Below, piece by piece: positions 27,960-36,105 of a stretch of DNA of 64,000 nucleotides. The notes under the pieces were generated by a model. It was not told the DNA's origin. It saw only the letters and a list, made by a program, of their open reading frames with translations, and searched no databases. The stretch's first letter is position 1. Each line of letters starts with the position of its first letter. Origin of the DNA: Oscillospiraceae bacterium. Its GTDB lineage: Bacteria; Bacillota; Clostridia; Saccharofermentanales; Saccharofermentanaceae. The stretch is from the NCBI GenBank assembly GCA_015069205.1, contig SVIZ01000001.1, positions 289,057-353,056 on the forward strand, in the 5' to 3' direction. The position numbers and the translations under genes are program-made.

Positions 27960-28424
27960 TTAAAATTCTATGTGACGTACGGCCTTAGCGATCTCCTCTA
28001 ATGCGAGGGTCAGCTCTTCTCCGTTATCAAACACAAATGTTGCCTTATCACCTTCTGCGCCTTTGATGACCGCAGTAAAGTTCTTCTTGCCTTCCAAAGG
28101 CTTATAGAGAGTAACGTCTGCTTTCTCTCCGCTGTATCTGTTGTAGTCCTTTTCAGTCTCCAAAGGTCTTGTAAGGCCGGGAGAGGATACTTCAAAGAAA
28201 TCAGGATCGATGGAAGCTGAAGCATCGATGACGGGATCTACCGCACGGCTTACAGTCTCGCAGTCATCGATTCCGATGCCGCCCTTTTTGTCGATGTAGA
28301 GCGTCAGGACCATTCCCCTGGCTTCTTTAACATAAGAACAGTCAACAAGGTCAAAACCGAGTCCGGCTACGACAGGTTCAGCGAGTTCAAACGCTTCCTG
28401 TGCCACCTTAGATCTTTTAGCCAA
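27960..28424 (-). CDS. rimP: Ribosome maturation factor RimP
   Basis: The best start is the TTG at 28424, because AAAGGAGA lies 6 bases upstream. It gives 154 residues beginning LAKRSKVAQEAFELAEPVV, the normal RimP length. An upstream in-frame ATG (28457) would start inside the leader hairpin and has no ribosome site. The two-domain RimP fold is indicated by GLDLVDCSYV-like and SSPGLTRPL motifs (SSPGLTRPLETEKDY). RimP helps 30S assembly and is normally the first gene of the nusA-infB operon, as here. Confidence 0.93.
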   Translation of the reverse strand: MAKRSKVAQEAFELAEPVVAGLGFDLVDCSYVKEARGMVLTLYIDKKGGIGIDDCETVSRAVDPVIDASASIDPDFFEVSSPGLTRPLETEKDYNRYSGEKADVTLYKPLEGKKNFTAVIKGAEGDKATFVFDNGEELTLALEEIAKAVRHIEF

Positions 28425-28444
28425 TTTATTTCTCCTTTTACAAC

Positions 28445-28472
28445 AAAAAACGGACACGCAAAACGCTGTCCG
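28445..28472 (-). terminator. Terminator-like hairpin in the rimP-nusA leader (possible attenuator)
   Basis: On the minus strand CGGACA (28467-28472) pairs with TGTCCG (28451-28456) around a 10-base loop and is followed by six Ts (28445-28450). It ends 5 bases before the rimP Shine-Dalgarno AAAGGAGA. A terminator in front of the first gene, with no gene upstream on that strand, suggests conditional termination of the operon. Confidence 0.65.
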
Positions 28473-28582
28473 TTCGATAAAAACTCTTTTATGAACTCGG
28501 TAATTTTACCATATTAGAAAAAATAACGCAAACCGAAAAATGTTCCTGATTTTTTACATTTTAATATTCATTTCAGGTGCCA

Positions 28583-28590
28583 ATTATACT
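28583..28590. promoter_or_regulatory. Overlapping divergent -10 boxes
   Basis: TATAAT on the minus strand (28583-28588) and TATACT on the plus strand (28585-28590) overlap between rimP and the P-loop gene. Neither has a convincing -35 at 17 bases. If both are used, transcription of the two directions would be mutually exclusive. Confidence 0.35.
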
Positions 28591-28645
28591 AAAATAAATA
28601 TATCCAAATATCCAATGGAAATATGATCCCCAAAGGAGACATTTT

Positions 28646-29053
28646 ATGATTAAACTTATTGCAGGACCTAAGGGCACGGGCAAGACAGCAAAGCTCGTCG
28701 ATGACATTAACGCAGTTGCGGCTACAGACAGTAACGTAGTATGCCTCGAACGCGGTAACAGATTAGACCAGCTTCTCAAGCCCACAGTTCGTCTTGTAAA
28801 TATGAAGGAATACCCCATCGAAGGTTTTGACCAGGTTCTCGCTTTTATCTGCGGCATCTGCTCCAAAGATTACGACTTAACACATATCTATGTTGACGCG
28901 ATCTGCAAAGTTGCCAACAACTACGATCCCGAAGGCCTTGGCGCATTCCTTTTGAAGCTTGACGCATTCTTGAAGGACACGCCTGTTACAGCTACTATCC
29001 TTTACAGTGGCGAGATCGACAGCCTTCCCGAAGAAGCAAGAAAGTTTGCCTGA
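28646..29053 (+). CDS. Small P-loop ATP-binding protein of unknown function
   Basis: The 135-residue soluble protein begins MIKLIAGPKGTGKTAKLVDD with a clear Walker A motif (7-14). A plausible Walker B is the hydrophobic strand ending in IYVD (THIYVDAICK). It is shorter than most ATPases and has no other domain I can name. The Shine-Dalgarno AAAGGAG and its own terminator mark it as an independent unit divergent from rimP. Function is unknown; binding of nucleotide is inferred from the P-loop only. Confidence 0.75.
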   Translation: MIKLIAGPKGTGKTAKLVDDINAVAATDSNVVCLERGNRLDQLLKPTVRLVNMKEYPIEGFDQVLAFICGICSKDYDLTHIYVDAICKVANNYDPEGLGAFLLKLDAFLKDTPVTATILYSGEIDSLPEEARKFA

Positions 29054-29078
29054 TCTACAATTTAATACCGTAAAACTT

Positions 29079-29108
29079 CCCGGGTCTGTTATGCAGTCCG
29101 GGGTTTTT
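29079..29108 (+). terminator. Terminator of the P-loop gene
   Basis: CCCGG (29079-29083) pairs with CCGGG (29098-29102), followed by TTTTT. Confidence 0.7.
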
Positions 29109-29137
29109 AATAACAATCCATCAGGAGGGAAAATATT

Positions 29138-29587
29138 ATGGGTTTAATTTCAGAATTCAAGGAATTCGCACTCAAGGGCAATGTAGTTGATATGGCTATC
29201 GGTGTTATCGTCGGTGCTGCTTTCAAGGATATCGTAACTTCCTTTACAGACAGTTTCATTAATCCTTTGATTGCTTCTGTCGGCGGAGCTGAGATTGCAG
29301 GATCTATCAGACTTCCCTGGGTTGACTACACAGGACTTACAATGGAAGAGATCCAGAGCCTTTCACTTAACTACGGTGCTTTCTTAACAGCCATCATCAA
29401 TTTCCTTATCATGGCTATCATCCTTTTCATTATGCTTAAGGCTATCAATACACTTAAGAGTGGCATTGGCAAGAAGCTTAAGAAGGGCAAGAAGGAAGAA
29501 CCCGCACCTGCACCTGAGCCGTCCGAAGAAGTTAAGCTCCTCACTGAGATCAGAGACTCCCTCAAGGCACAGACAGCTAAGAAATAA
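29138..29587 (+). CDS. mscL: Large-conductance mechanosensitive channel MscL
   Basis: The 149-residue protein starts MGLISEFKEFALKGNVVDMAIGVIVGAAF, the MscL N-terminal helix and pore-lining TM1 (about 15-45). TM2 lies at about 78-102, followed by a Lys-rich cluster and a C-terminal helix. MscL opens on membrane stretch to release solutes during osmotic downshock. The periplasmic loop is of normal length. AGGAGG precedes the ATG. Confidence 0.97.
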   Translation: MGLISEFKEFALKGNVVDMAIGVIVGAAFKDIVTSFTDSFINPLIASVGGAEIAGSIRLPWVDYTGLTMEEIQSLSLNYGAFLTAIINFLIMAIILFIMLKAINTLKSGIGKKLKKGKKEEPAPAPEPSEEVKLLTEIRDSLKAQTAKK

Positions 29588-29612
29588 CATCAGGTTACTT
29601 TACTTAAAGATT

Positions 29613-29642
29613 AAAGGGCATCTCATCCGAGGTGCCCTTTTT
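29613..29642 (+). terminator. Terminator after mscL, probably shared with the convergent gene
   Basis: An 11-bp stem AAAGGGCATCT/AGGTGCCCTTT (one G-U pair) is followed by TTTTT on the plus strand. On the minus strand it ends in TTTAATCTTT, so it may also stop the convergent gene at 29663-30382. Confidence 0.8.
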
Positions 29643-29662
29643 GATGCTCAGTTATTCAGTTT

Positions 29663-30382
29663 TTACTCCAGCAAACCGATTGCTTCGTAAAAGTCTGCCG
29701 CCCTGTCAGTCCGAATGAGGATAAGCACCCTTTCCATGTAATACTTCGTCCTGAATCTTGACGGAACAAGATTCTGATATTCGCTGACGCCTTTTTTCTT
29801 GATGGTGAGCTTTCTCATACTCTCTGAAGTATGTGTCTCAAGATCTCTTTGTCTTTTACGGATCATGTATTCCTCTTCACCAAGCTGTTCGTTAAGCCTG
29901 TCTCTTTTGCGGCTGGCATGAATACCGCCAAAGATCAGAATACCGACAGCAACAGCTATAGCAATAAAAAATGAGGCGAGAAATCCGTCCAGATCATCAT
30001 TTCCGGCACTGATAATGATGCCTATAATATAAACAACGTTAAGAGCAAGGTATGCCAAAATGAAAAAAGGCCAGAAAAATCTGAACATGGAATAACGTCT
30101 GCCTGATAAGACAACAGGTTTCTTAAGCGCTGTCTGGTTATCGTTAATCTCCCTCTGAAGTCTCTCGATAGCCGAATACTCATCCCTGAGTTTTTCAGCA
30201 AGTGCAATGCTCTCTTCTTTGCTCATCTGTGGACGTGCCTGTTCAGATACCACAGTTTCTTTGCCGGTTTCAGCTACAGCAAATGCTTCCGTATTTGCAT
30301 GCCTGTCGATCAGTTGTCCGCACAAGAAACAAAACACATCATCTTCTTTGAGCAGTGCCCCGCATTTTCTGCAATATGCCAT
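29663..30382 (-). CDS. Zinc-ribbon membrane protein with coiled coils
   Basis: The 239-residue protein begins with a zinc ribbon (C4, C7, C18, C21: YCRKCG and FCFLCG). A probable coiled coil follows (about 55-85), then two membrane helices (about 103-125 and 132-155) and another charged helical stretch (about 160-190). The rest has no domain I recognise. Zinc-ribbon plus membrane helix proteins are common in Clostridia and often of unknown role. The clostripain-like protein at 39533-42535 has a similar N-terminal ribbon. Confidence 0.7.
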   Translation of the reverse strand: MAYCRKCGALLKEDDVFCFLCGQLIDRHANTEAFAVAETGKETVVSEQARPQMSKEESIALAEKLRDEYSAIERLQREINDNQTALKKPVVLSGRRYSMFRFFWPFFILAYLALNVVYIIGIIISAGNDDLDGFLASFFIAIAVAVGILIFGGIHASRKRDRLNEQLGEEEYMIRKRQRDLETHTSESMRKLTIKKKGVSEYQNLVPSRFRTKYYMERVLILIRTDRAADFYEAIGLLE

Positions 30383-30455
30383 ATAAATCTACCCCCCTGT
30401 AATCTATTTCGGAATGAATCCCACAACATTCACGTTTAAAATAAATTATACCAAC

Positions 30456-30494
30456 AAAAACGGTCGGGATTTGTAAATCCGATCCCGGCCGTTT
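30456..30494 (-). terminator. Terminator of the DUF4004-ArsR operon
   Basis: A long hairpin with AAACGG/CCGTTT outer pairs (30458-30494) and an inner CGGGAT/ATCCCG stem is followed on the minus strand by TTTTTG. Confidence 0.8.
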
Positions 30495-30517
30495 ATGGAT
30501 TTATTTAAGATTGCGGA

Positions 30518-30907
30518 TCAATCTTTCTTCTTCTTTTTGCCCTTGTCCTTTTTCTTCTTTTTCTTGCTCTTCTTCAGCTCTTTGTCAGTGTTATCAGAAG
30601 AGTCTTTTGCCTTCTCTGTCTTTTTCGAGCCTGACTTAAGAGATTCAATACCTGAAAGGACAAGATCGATTGTGTCTTTGTTTACGGAGTAGTAAGCAAA
30701 TCTTCCTCTTCTTTCTACATTCACAAGACCTGCTTCCTTAAGGCATGACATGTGATGTGACAAAGTAGGCTGTGTGAAATCGAATTCGGAAAGAATGTCC
30801 TTTGCCGTAAGTTCGCCTTTCGAAGATATCAGGGATAGGATCTTAAACCTGACACTTTCTGACAGTACACTTAATACTTCGATAAGCTGCTTGTCGATCT
30901 CAACCAT
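30518..30907 (-). CDS. ArsR-family regulator with poly-lysine tail
   Basis: Residues about 5-95 form an ArsR-type winged helix (LSVLSESVRFKILSLI, then FTQPTLSHHMSCLKEAGLV as the recognition helix). The last 35 residues are almost all Lys, Asp, Glu and Ser. No obvious metal-binding cysteine pair is present: the single Cys is in the HMSCLK recognition region, where ArsR/SmtB sensors carry an ELCVCD motif instead. The gene lies 8 bases after a DUF4004 gene and before a strong terminator, so the two form an operon. The signal is unknown; the tail may bind nucleic acid non-specifically. Confidence 0.85.
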   Translation of the reverse strand: MVEIDKQLIEVLSVLSESVRFKILSLISSKGELTAKDILSEFDFTQPTLSHHMSCLKEAGLVNVERRGRFAYYSVNKDTIDLVLSGIESLKSGSKKTEKAKDSSDNTDKELKKSKKKKKKDKGKKKKKD

Positions 30908-30915
30908 AAGATTTA

Positions 30916-31542
30916 TCAGGCAATGAGCTGATCCTTGAGAGCTTCTTCGAACTCACCGAGATTTGCACAAGCGATGATCTCAGTATTGTCTTCTAAAAGG
31001 ATCTCGTCTTCGCCTCTTACGAGAACGGTCATCGGAACGCCCATCTTGCGGAGTAAAATGAGCTGGTATTCCTTTGATGTCTCAGAGGAGAGATACTTGC
31101 AAAGAAGTCTTAATACCTGCTTTGCATCTTCGAGATAGATTCCGGAAAGCTTCATAAGATGATCGATTACATACATCGCGAAAACATCGTTGAAGTCAAG
31201 AAGATCCTTCATCGGGAAAACAGAAGTGAATGCTGTAAGTGACATTCTGCCAACGATCTCGAGATCCTTGAAATCCTGCATAGGGATCTTGAAGCTCTCT
31301 ACGTTAGCAGAGAAAAGCTCCTGCATCTGGTCAACGGAAAGTTCGCTTTTGAGATCCTTGATGCGCGCGATCCTTGCGGTGATCTTCTCTTCGGGGAAGA
31401 AGGTAGCCTGTCCGATCTCCGTTGCCTTATGAATAAACCAACTCTCAGGAATCAGGCCCTGACGCTTCCAGCGGTAGAGCGTACCATAAGAGATTCCTTC
31501 CTTAGTAAGCAGATCTTTCTTTGAAATAAGTCTGTCGTCCAT
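30916..31542 (-). CDS. DUF4004/YhbD-family protein with MerR-like HTH
   Basis: The 208-residue protein opens with DRLISKKDLLTKEGISYGTLYRWKRQGLIPESWF, a MerR-like helix-turn-helix that defines the YhbD (DUF4004) family. The rest is helical with a C-terminal alpha/beta segment. Family function is not established; DNA binding is inferred. It is co-transcribed with an ArsR regulator. The dyad TAACAATGTTA (31589-31599) lies about 47 bases upstream, possibly overlapping the promoter, which would suit autoregulation. Confidence 0.8.
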   Translation of the reverse strand: MDDRLISKKDLLTKEGISYGTLYRWKRQGLIPESWFIHKATEIGQATFFPEEKITARIARIKDLKSELSVDQMQELFSANVESFKIPMQDFKDLEIVGRMSLTAFTSVFPMKDLLDFNDVFAMYVIDHLMKLSGIYLEDAKQVLRLLCKYLSSETSKEYQLILLRKMGVPMTVLVRGEDEILLEDNTEIIACANLGEFEEALKDQLIA

Positions 31543-31588
31543 ATAACCATTTCCCCTCTTTTCTTATCTTGATATCCCGATTGTAGAA

Positions 31589-31599
31589 TAACAATGTTA
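31589..31599. promoter_or_regulatory. TAACAATGTTA dyad in front of the DUF4004-ArsR operon
   Basis: This 11-bp perfect palindrome is the core of the 15-bp dyad seen at 1265-1279 and 49167-49181. On the minus strand it directly precedes a possible -10 TATTCT. Confidence 0.4.
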
Positions 31600-31638
31600 C
31601 AACCATGAGACATCAGGATAAAAAGAAGGCAACAAATA

Positions 31639-31672
31639 AGGGCTGCCCCGCATTCAAATGCAGGACAGCCCT
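31639..31672 (-). terminator. Terminator of the Ala/Lys-rich membrane protein gene
   Basis: AGGGCTG (31639-31645) pairs with CAGCCCT (31666-31672), with an inner GCATT/AATGC stem. On the minus strand it is followed by TATTTGTTG, a modest U-tract. Confidence 0.75.
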
Positions 31673-31701
31673 AGGGTTTACCAATGTTACGATCTGAAAG
31701 A

Positions 31702-32361
31702 TCAGACTATGTTTACTGAACCGGCGATCTCTCTTAAACTGTTCAGAACGTTACTTCTGATCTCTGCAGGAAGAGCAACTCCGATAACGATAAGTGCAAT
31801 AAGTGCGATGACTATTGCGATGATGTAATAAGCAAGGATCGCCTTCTCGAAGTTCTTAACATTCCTGTTGCGTCCTGCAATAGAAAGGAAGATAGTAGCG
31901 ATAAATCCGACAAACGGAATAGCGCTCAAGAATGCGAGCCAGAAATACTTGGATGTTGATACAGGTCTGTACTGCGGAGGGCATGCATCGATAAGTGCCT
32001 GCTGTGCAGCTCTCTTCTGTCTCTTCTTCTCAAGTCTGGCATCTGCCTTCTCTTTGGCAGCCTTTGCCTTCTCTGCTTCCTTATCTGCTGCGGCCTGCTT
32101 CTTGGCAGCCTCTTTTGCTGCCTGTTCCTCGGCCTTCTTGGCAGCCTTTGCAGCTGCGTCTGCTTCTTTTACTGCTTCCTTTGCTGCTTCTTTGCCTGCT
32201 GCGGAAGCTGTCACTGCAGCCGCTGCAGCTGCTTCGCCTGCATCTATAGCCTTTTCTTCAGCTGCTTCTACAACAGCAGCTTCTTCCTTAGCAACCTCTT
32301 CTACTGCTTCTGCAGCCTCAGAGATCTCAGGTTCCATCTTATCGTTCAAATCGTCTGCCAT
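31702..32361 (-). CDS. Ala/Lys/Glu-rich helical protein with two C-terminal membrane helices
   Basis: In the 219-residue protein, residues 1-125 consist almost only of Ala, Glu, Lys and Asp, predicted to be a very long helix or coiled coil. A short segment with CPPQYRPVS leads to two membrane helices (about 139-161 and 174-197). The membrane part resembles small two-helix proteins such as DUF4190/TM2-like families. No function can be assigned. The Lys/Ala repeats resemble the N-terminus of IF-2 and other charged proteins in this genome. It has its own Shine-Dalgarno (AAGGGAG) and terminator. Confidence 0.75.
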   Translation of the reverse strand: MADDLNDKMEPEISEAAEAVEEVAKEEAAVVEAAEEKAIDAGEAAAAAAVTASAAGKEAAKEAVKEADAAAKAAKKAEEQAAKEAAKKQAAADKEAEKAKAAKEKADARLEKKRQKRAAQQALIDACPPQYRPVSTSKYFWLAFLSAIPFVGFIATIFLSIAGRNRNVKNFEKAILAYYIIAIVIALIALIVIGVALPAEIRSNVLNSLREIAGSVNIV

Positions 32362-32418
32362 ATGAGAGCTCCCTTCTTGTCATAATAAATTGAGTATATC
32401 ACAAAACAAACCGCTTGT

Positions 32419-34056
32419 TTACTTTGCATACCAGCGGTGTCTTCTCCTGTAAGACCTTATTACGCGTACGAGTCCGTCACAGATCGCAACCGATCCTACG
32501 ATCATCATGTAAACCTTAAGTGTGCTTTCAGGAGCAAACAGGATGTAGATTCCGCTGACAGCCCAAACAGCGCTTAAGATTATCATAATGACAGCATATT
32601 TCCTGTTATGTGTCTTTTTCGCTTTGGCCATTCCGTTATATGACGCCGCGAAAAGCAAAGCTGCAAAGATTCCGCTCGCCATGACAAAGAGAGCGCCTTC
32701 CTTTACAAACGTTATTACCGTGGTTGCTACAAGCGCAAAGGAAACAATTGCATCTACAAGATGAGGCTGGAAATTCCAGTTGTCTTTTTTCATTTTCTTT
32801 ATGGTGAGCGAAATAGAAATAACCGTAGCAGTAACAAGAAGAATGCTTACAAAAAAGAAAAGGAATTCTTCAGGTATAAGAAAGCCGATGAGTCCGGCAA
32901 TCATCATGGCAAGACCTTTTGCCAGTTCTGATCTTCTGAACTGCCTTACAACGCCTGATCTGTTTAGTTTTTTGCCTTCTCCGTCAAAGAACATCTGATC
33001 CGGCAATGCAGCAGCCGCGATTCTTAAGCCTCTATCGTCACCTAATACGACATTAAGAATTCTTTCCCATCCTTTGGTACCCTGGGCAGTGAATTCTTCA
33101 ATAGTCTGTGTTCCGTCTTCACTCATGGAATCAAAGAAGGCATTGATGAATCTTCTTCTCTCGTTAATGTCAACGGAATAGATCCACTTATCGATACCCA
33201 TGTTGATCCTTTCAGCCAAAGGATCCAGACCTTCAGATGATAAAAGAAGATCACCATGGTCGATCCCCCAGGAGCAGAGTTCATGCTGCTCGGCCATCTG
33301 CTTGTCACTTTTGACGATGTAACTGTCATCTATCTCCGGTGCGAACAGACTTCCGACAACTGAGAACTCGGGAATGATCCTCGTAGTCTTGGGATTTGCT
33401 CTCTTGATGAGATCTTCTTTTAAGACTTCCGGACAGAATCCGGGACCGTCATTGGAATAAATATGTTCAACTCTGCCGAAAAGATCATCAGGCAGAACAG
33501 CTGCAGCATAAACCGCGAGATTACCGCCTTTTGAATGACCTCCGACAAATACGGTATCAAACGATCTAAGAGCATTGCGGAGATAATCTTCTGCCATGGT
33601 CTGCGAAGAAGTCAGCATAAAGCTTGTCATGAAATCTTCCTTCCAACCGGCGATCGTGCTGTCCGTGCCTCTGTAAGCTACAAAGGCCCAGCCGCCTTTC
33701 TTCTCGGGCGAGAAGGTCATTGCGGAAAACTGTATGGAGTCTTCTTCGTTGAGAATATCCGTGAAGGAGGAGATATAAAGGTCACCGAATCTTTTCGAGT
33801 TTGCGGCAGCCTTAACGAGCGCCGTAAAACGCTCGCTGTCATCGGGTGCCATTTTCCTGATCGAAAAACCGAGATTGGTAAGCGACATGACTGCTTCCCT
33901 GAGCGTCATTACACCGCCTTCTTCGTTGATCTCGGGAATGTCTTTAAGGTCGAGATAAGATAACTGACAGAGCACGATGTTATCGACTCTTGAAAAGGGC
34001 CTGCCTTCAAAGCCGGTACCGCCTACCCAGCGGACATAATCAGTTATGTTATCCAT
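32419..34056 (-). CDS. DUF2974 (Mbeg1-like) lipase-type hydrolase with C-terminal membrane domain
   Basis: The N-terminal half (about 1-370) is an alpha/beta hydrolase of the DUF2974 family. It has AFVAYRGTDSTIAGWKEDF and the nucleophile elbow GHSKG (173-177, S175). The C-terminal part from about residue 385 has five or six hydrophobic helices resembling DUF308-like membrane modules. DUF2974 members are annotated as lipase-like, but substrates are not known. There is no signal peptide, so the hydrolase probably faces the cytoplasm. The gene follows the NodB gene by 9 bases. Membrane tethering suggests a lipid or lipid-linked substrate (inference). Confidence 0.85.
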   Translation of the reverse strand: MDNITDYVRWVGGTGFEGRPFSRVDNIVLCQLSYLDLKDIPEINEEGGVMTLREAVMSLTNLGFSIRKMAPDDSERFTALVKAAANSKRFGDLYISSFTDILNEEDSIQFSAMTFSPEKKGGWAFVAYRGTDSTIAGWKEDFMTSFMLTSSQTMAEDYLRNALRSFDTVFVGGHSKGGNLAVYAAAVLPDDLFGRVEHIYSNDGPGFCPEVLKEDLIKRANPKTTRIIPEFSVVGSLFAPEIDDSYIVKSDKQMAEQHELCSWGIDHGDLLLSSEGLDPLAERINMGIDKWIYSVDINERRRFINAFFDSMSEDGTQTIEEFTAQGTKGWERILNVVLGDDRGLRIAAAALPDQMFFDGEGKKLNRSGVVRQFRRSELAKGLAMMIAGLIGFLIPEEFLFFFVSILLVTATVISISLTIKKMKKDNWNFQPHLVDAIVSFALVATTVITFVKEGALFVMASGIFAALLFAASYNGMAKAKKTHNRKYAVIMIILSAVWAVSGIYILFAPESTLKVYMMIVGSVAICDGLVRVIRSYRRRHRWYAK

Positions 34057-34065
34057 ACCTTAAGA

Positions 34066-35469
34066 TTATCTGTTTTCTATTGAATAGTAAACAACTCCGT
34101 CTTCAAGTCCGCCCTGCTTAAGGATTCCCATCTCTTCTACGGTAACGCACTGGAAACCTGCATCAACAAGCGCGGGAACGATTCTAGCTGTTGCATTGGC
34201 TGTAGATTCATAGAGGTCATGCATAAGAACTATGTCACCGTCTTTTACCTTGCCGACTATTGCATTATATACCTTATCCGCATTTCTGCTCTCCCAGTCA
34301 CGTGAATCGACGCTCCACAAGATGATCGGGCATCCGCATACTTCCTTAAGCGTATCATCCCATCTGCCTTCAGGAGGTCTTAAACATGTGGAGGGCTTAC
34401 CTGTAATCCTGATAAGCTCGTCATCTGTTCCCTTAAGAACATCTATCTGGCCTTCTCCGTCAAGATCGGTAAGTCTGTTATGGCTGTATGTGTGGTTGCC
34501 CTGCTCACAGCCAAGCTCATACTCGCGGATTGCAGCTTCCTCATTCCAGGAGATCCTGTCTCCTACTATGAAGAATGTACACTTCTGTCCGTATTCCTCG
34601 TAAACATCGAGGATTGCATCCGTATAGATCGAAGGACCGTCATCGTAAGTTAAAGCGACCATCGGCTGGTTGCCGTCAACCTCACGTGTGATGTTGCCTT
34701 CATCATCGAAATAGTAAAGGTGATTATCTCCAACAGCTCTCTCATTTCTGATCATCTTGCCTGCGATAAAACCATGTCTTGAACCTTCAACTTCAATGAT
34801 GCCGTCGATTCCTTCACCGGTTATCTCATCAAAATAATATCTGTCTTCTTTGATATCGACCCAGCCCTTAGTCATGAGGCCGGTCTCTTCATCAAAGTAA
34901 TACTGCTTGTCCTCAATTATCTGGAGGCCCTTTGATACCTTTCCGGTGTCGGGATCGGCATAATACTTTCCATCCTCATTGCCGAACAGGCCCTTTGTAA
35001 CAGTGAATGATTCAGGTGAGAAATAATAAAGGCTGCCGTCGATCTCAGTCCAGTCTGAAGCGGCATTACCCGTGTTGAGATCAAAATAGAATGTACCCTC
35101 ATCAGACTTATACCAGCCTGTCTTCATGATGCCTGTCTCAACACTGTAGTATCTGAGAGCACCGTTTACGGTCTGGAAACCTGTCATCATTACACCGTCA
35201 GCATCAAACAGATACTTGTTGCCGTCGATAATGGTCTCGCCCTTAGCCATGATGTGGGTTTCTTCATCAAAATATCGTCTGGTTCCGTCTTCAGGCATAA
35301 CGTGCATACCTGAATACTCTTCGCCATGCTCATCGTAATAGAAAGCAGCATCACCGGAATAGACCCAGCCTCTGTTCGCGCCGGACCTTACTTCACAACC
35401 CCATGCAACAGTACTGAGAACAGCTGTAATAGCCGCCATGACAAATACTGCAAAAATATTCTTAACCAT
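34066..35469 (-). CDS. Secreted polysaccharide deacetylase with cell-wall binding repeats
   Basis: The 467-residue protein has a signal peptide (about 1-24, ending AWG-C). Next come about eight choline-binding/glucan-binding-type repeats of the YYFDEETGLMTKGW kind (about 30-250). A NodB domain (about 260-455) follows, with TYDDGPS, the metal-binding HTYSH and RPPEGRWDD motifs. It is predicted to sit on the envelope and remove acetyl groups from peptidoglycan or another polysaccharide. Repeats N-terminal to NodB are the usual layout. AAGGAG precedes the ATG. It may be co-transcribed with the DUF2974 gene. Confidence 0.93.
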   Translation of the reverse strand: MVKNIFAVFVMAAITAVLSTVAWGCEVRSGANRGWVYSGDAAFYYDEHGEEYSGMHVMPEDGTRRYFDEETHIMAKGETIIDGNKYLFDADGVMMTGFQTVNGALRYYSVETGIMKTGWYKSDEGTFYFDLNTGNAASDWTEIDGSLYYFSPESFTVTKGLFGNEDGKYYADPDTGKVSKGLQIIEDKQYYFDEETGLMTKGWVDIKEDRYYFDEITGEGIDGIIEVEGSRHGFIAGKMIRNERAVGDNHLYYFDDEGNITREVDGNQPMVALTYDDGPSIYTDAILDVYEEYGQKCTFFIVGDRISWNEEAAIREYELGCEQGNHTYSHNRLTDLDGEGQIDVLKGTDDELIRITGKPSTCLRPPEGRWDDTLKEVCGCPIILWSVDSRDWESRNADKVYNAIVGKVKDGDIVLMHDLYESTANATARIVPALVDAGFQCVTVEEMGILKQGGLEDGVVYYSIENR

Positions 35470-35590
35470 ATCAATCTCCTTGTGATACTCCTAAATTCCC
35501 CTCGCTAGTTTATCACGGTGTCACAAGCAGTTGTGGTACATTTATGTTACAGAATAACGGACCTTTTTGCCGTTTATTTATGCACGCTGA

Positions 35591-36037
35591 TTAAGTTCCA
35601 CGCACCTCTTTAAGAAGGCTCTTAAGCAGAAGATACCTTTCGTATTTCTCCTGCTTTGCAAAATGAACCTCACGGCTCTGAGGATTGGTATTATCAAAAA
35701 CAAGGCTTGCGGCCTCATCACCGAACTGCTCGATGGTAAGGTCATACTGCTTCCCGTCTATTACGTTATAGCAATGGTAGTTTCCGCCCGGTCTTAAGAT
35801 CCCGTATACTTCTCCTCCAAAGATATCCTGAACAAGAAAAGCAGTGATGGAGCACTGTCCCAAAGTAATGTTGTCTTCACTCCAGTCAACACGGAGCCTC
35901 GGCGCACATGTCTCTATCCTCCAGATGCCATCCGACAGCACATCGAAAAGATCCAGAAGCGAATCGAGCCTGTATTCACTGTTATCAACCGGCTTTACTG
36001 TATCTGCGGTCCCGTGCCCGAGAAACTTATAATCCAT
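35591..36037 (-). CDS. YunG-family protein
   Basis: The 148-residue soluble protein matches the YunG pattern: a conserved CS near GQCSITAFLVQDIFGGEV, HCYNVIDGKQYDLTIEQFG, and a C-terminal helix starting RYLLLKSLL. The Cys, His and Asp spacing resembles papain or transglutaminase folds, so a cysteine hydrolase role is possible but unproven. It has AAAGGGAG in front and its own promoter (36066-36094). The hairpin array begins 12 bases beyond that promoter. Confidence 0.75.
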   Translation of the reverse strand: MDYKFLGHGTADTVKPVDNSEYRLDSLLDLFDVLSDGIWRIETCAPRLRVDWSEDNITLGQCSITAFLVQDIFGGEVYGILRPGGNYHCYNVIDGKQYDLTIEQFGDEAASLVFDNTNPQSREVHFAKQEKYERYLLLKSLLKEVRGT

Positions 36038-36065
36038 CTTTTATCTCCCTTTGGGTTTTGAAAAT

Positions 36066-36094
36066 ATAATACACGCGTGGGGTCGTGGTTGCAA
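36066..36094 (-). promoter_or_regulatory. Predicted promoter of the YunG-like gene
   Basis: The -35 TTGCAA (36089-36094) and -10 TATTAT (36066-36071) are 17 bases apart, and the -10 has an upstream TG. Hairpin 1 of the array starts 12 bases upstream of the -35. The plus strand has TATAAT at 36065-36070 but no good -35. Confidence 0.6.
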
Positions 36095-36105
36095 AAGTGC
36101 GGGGG

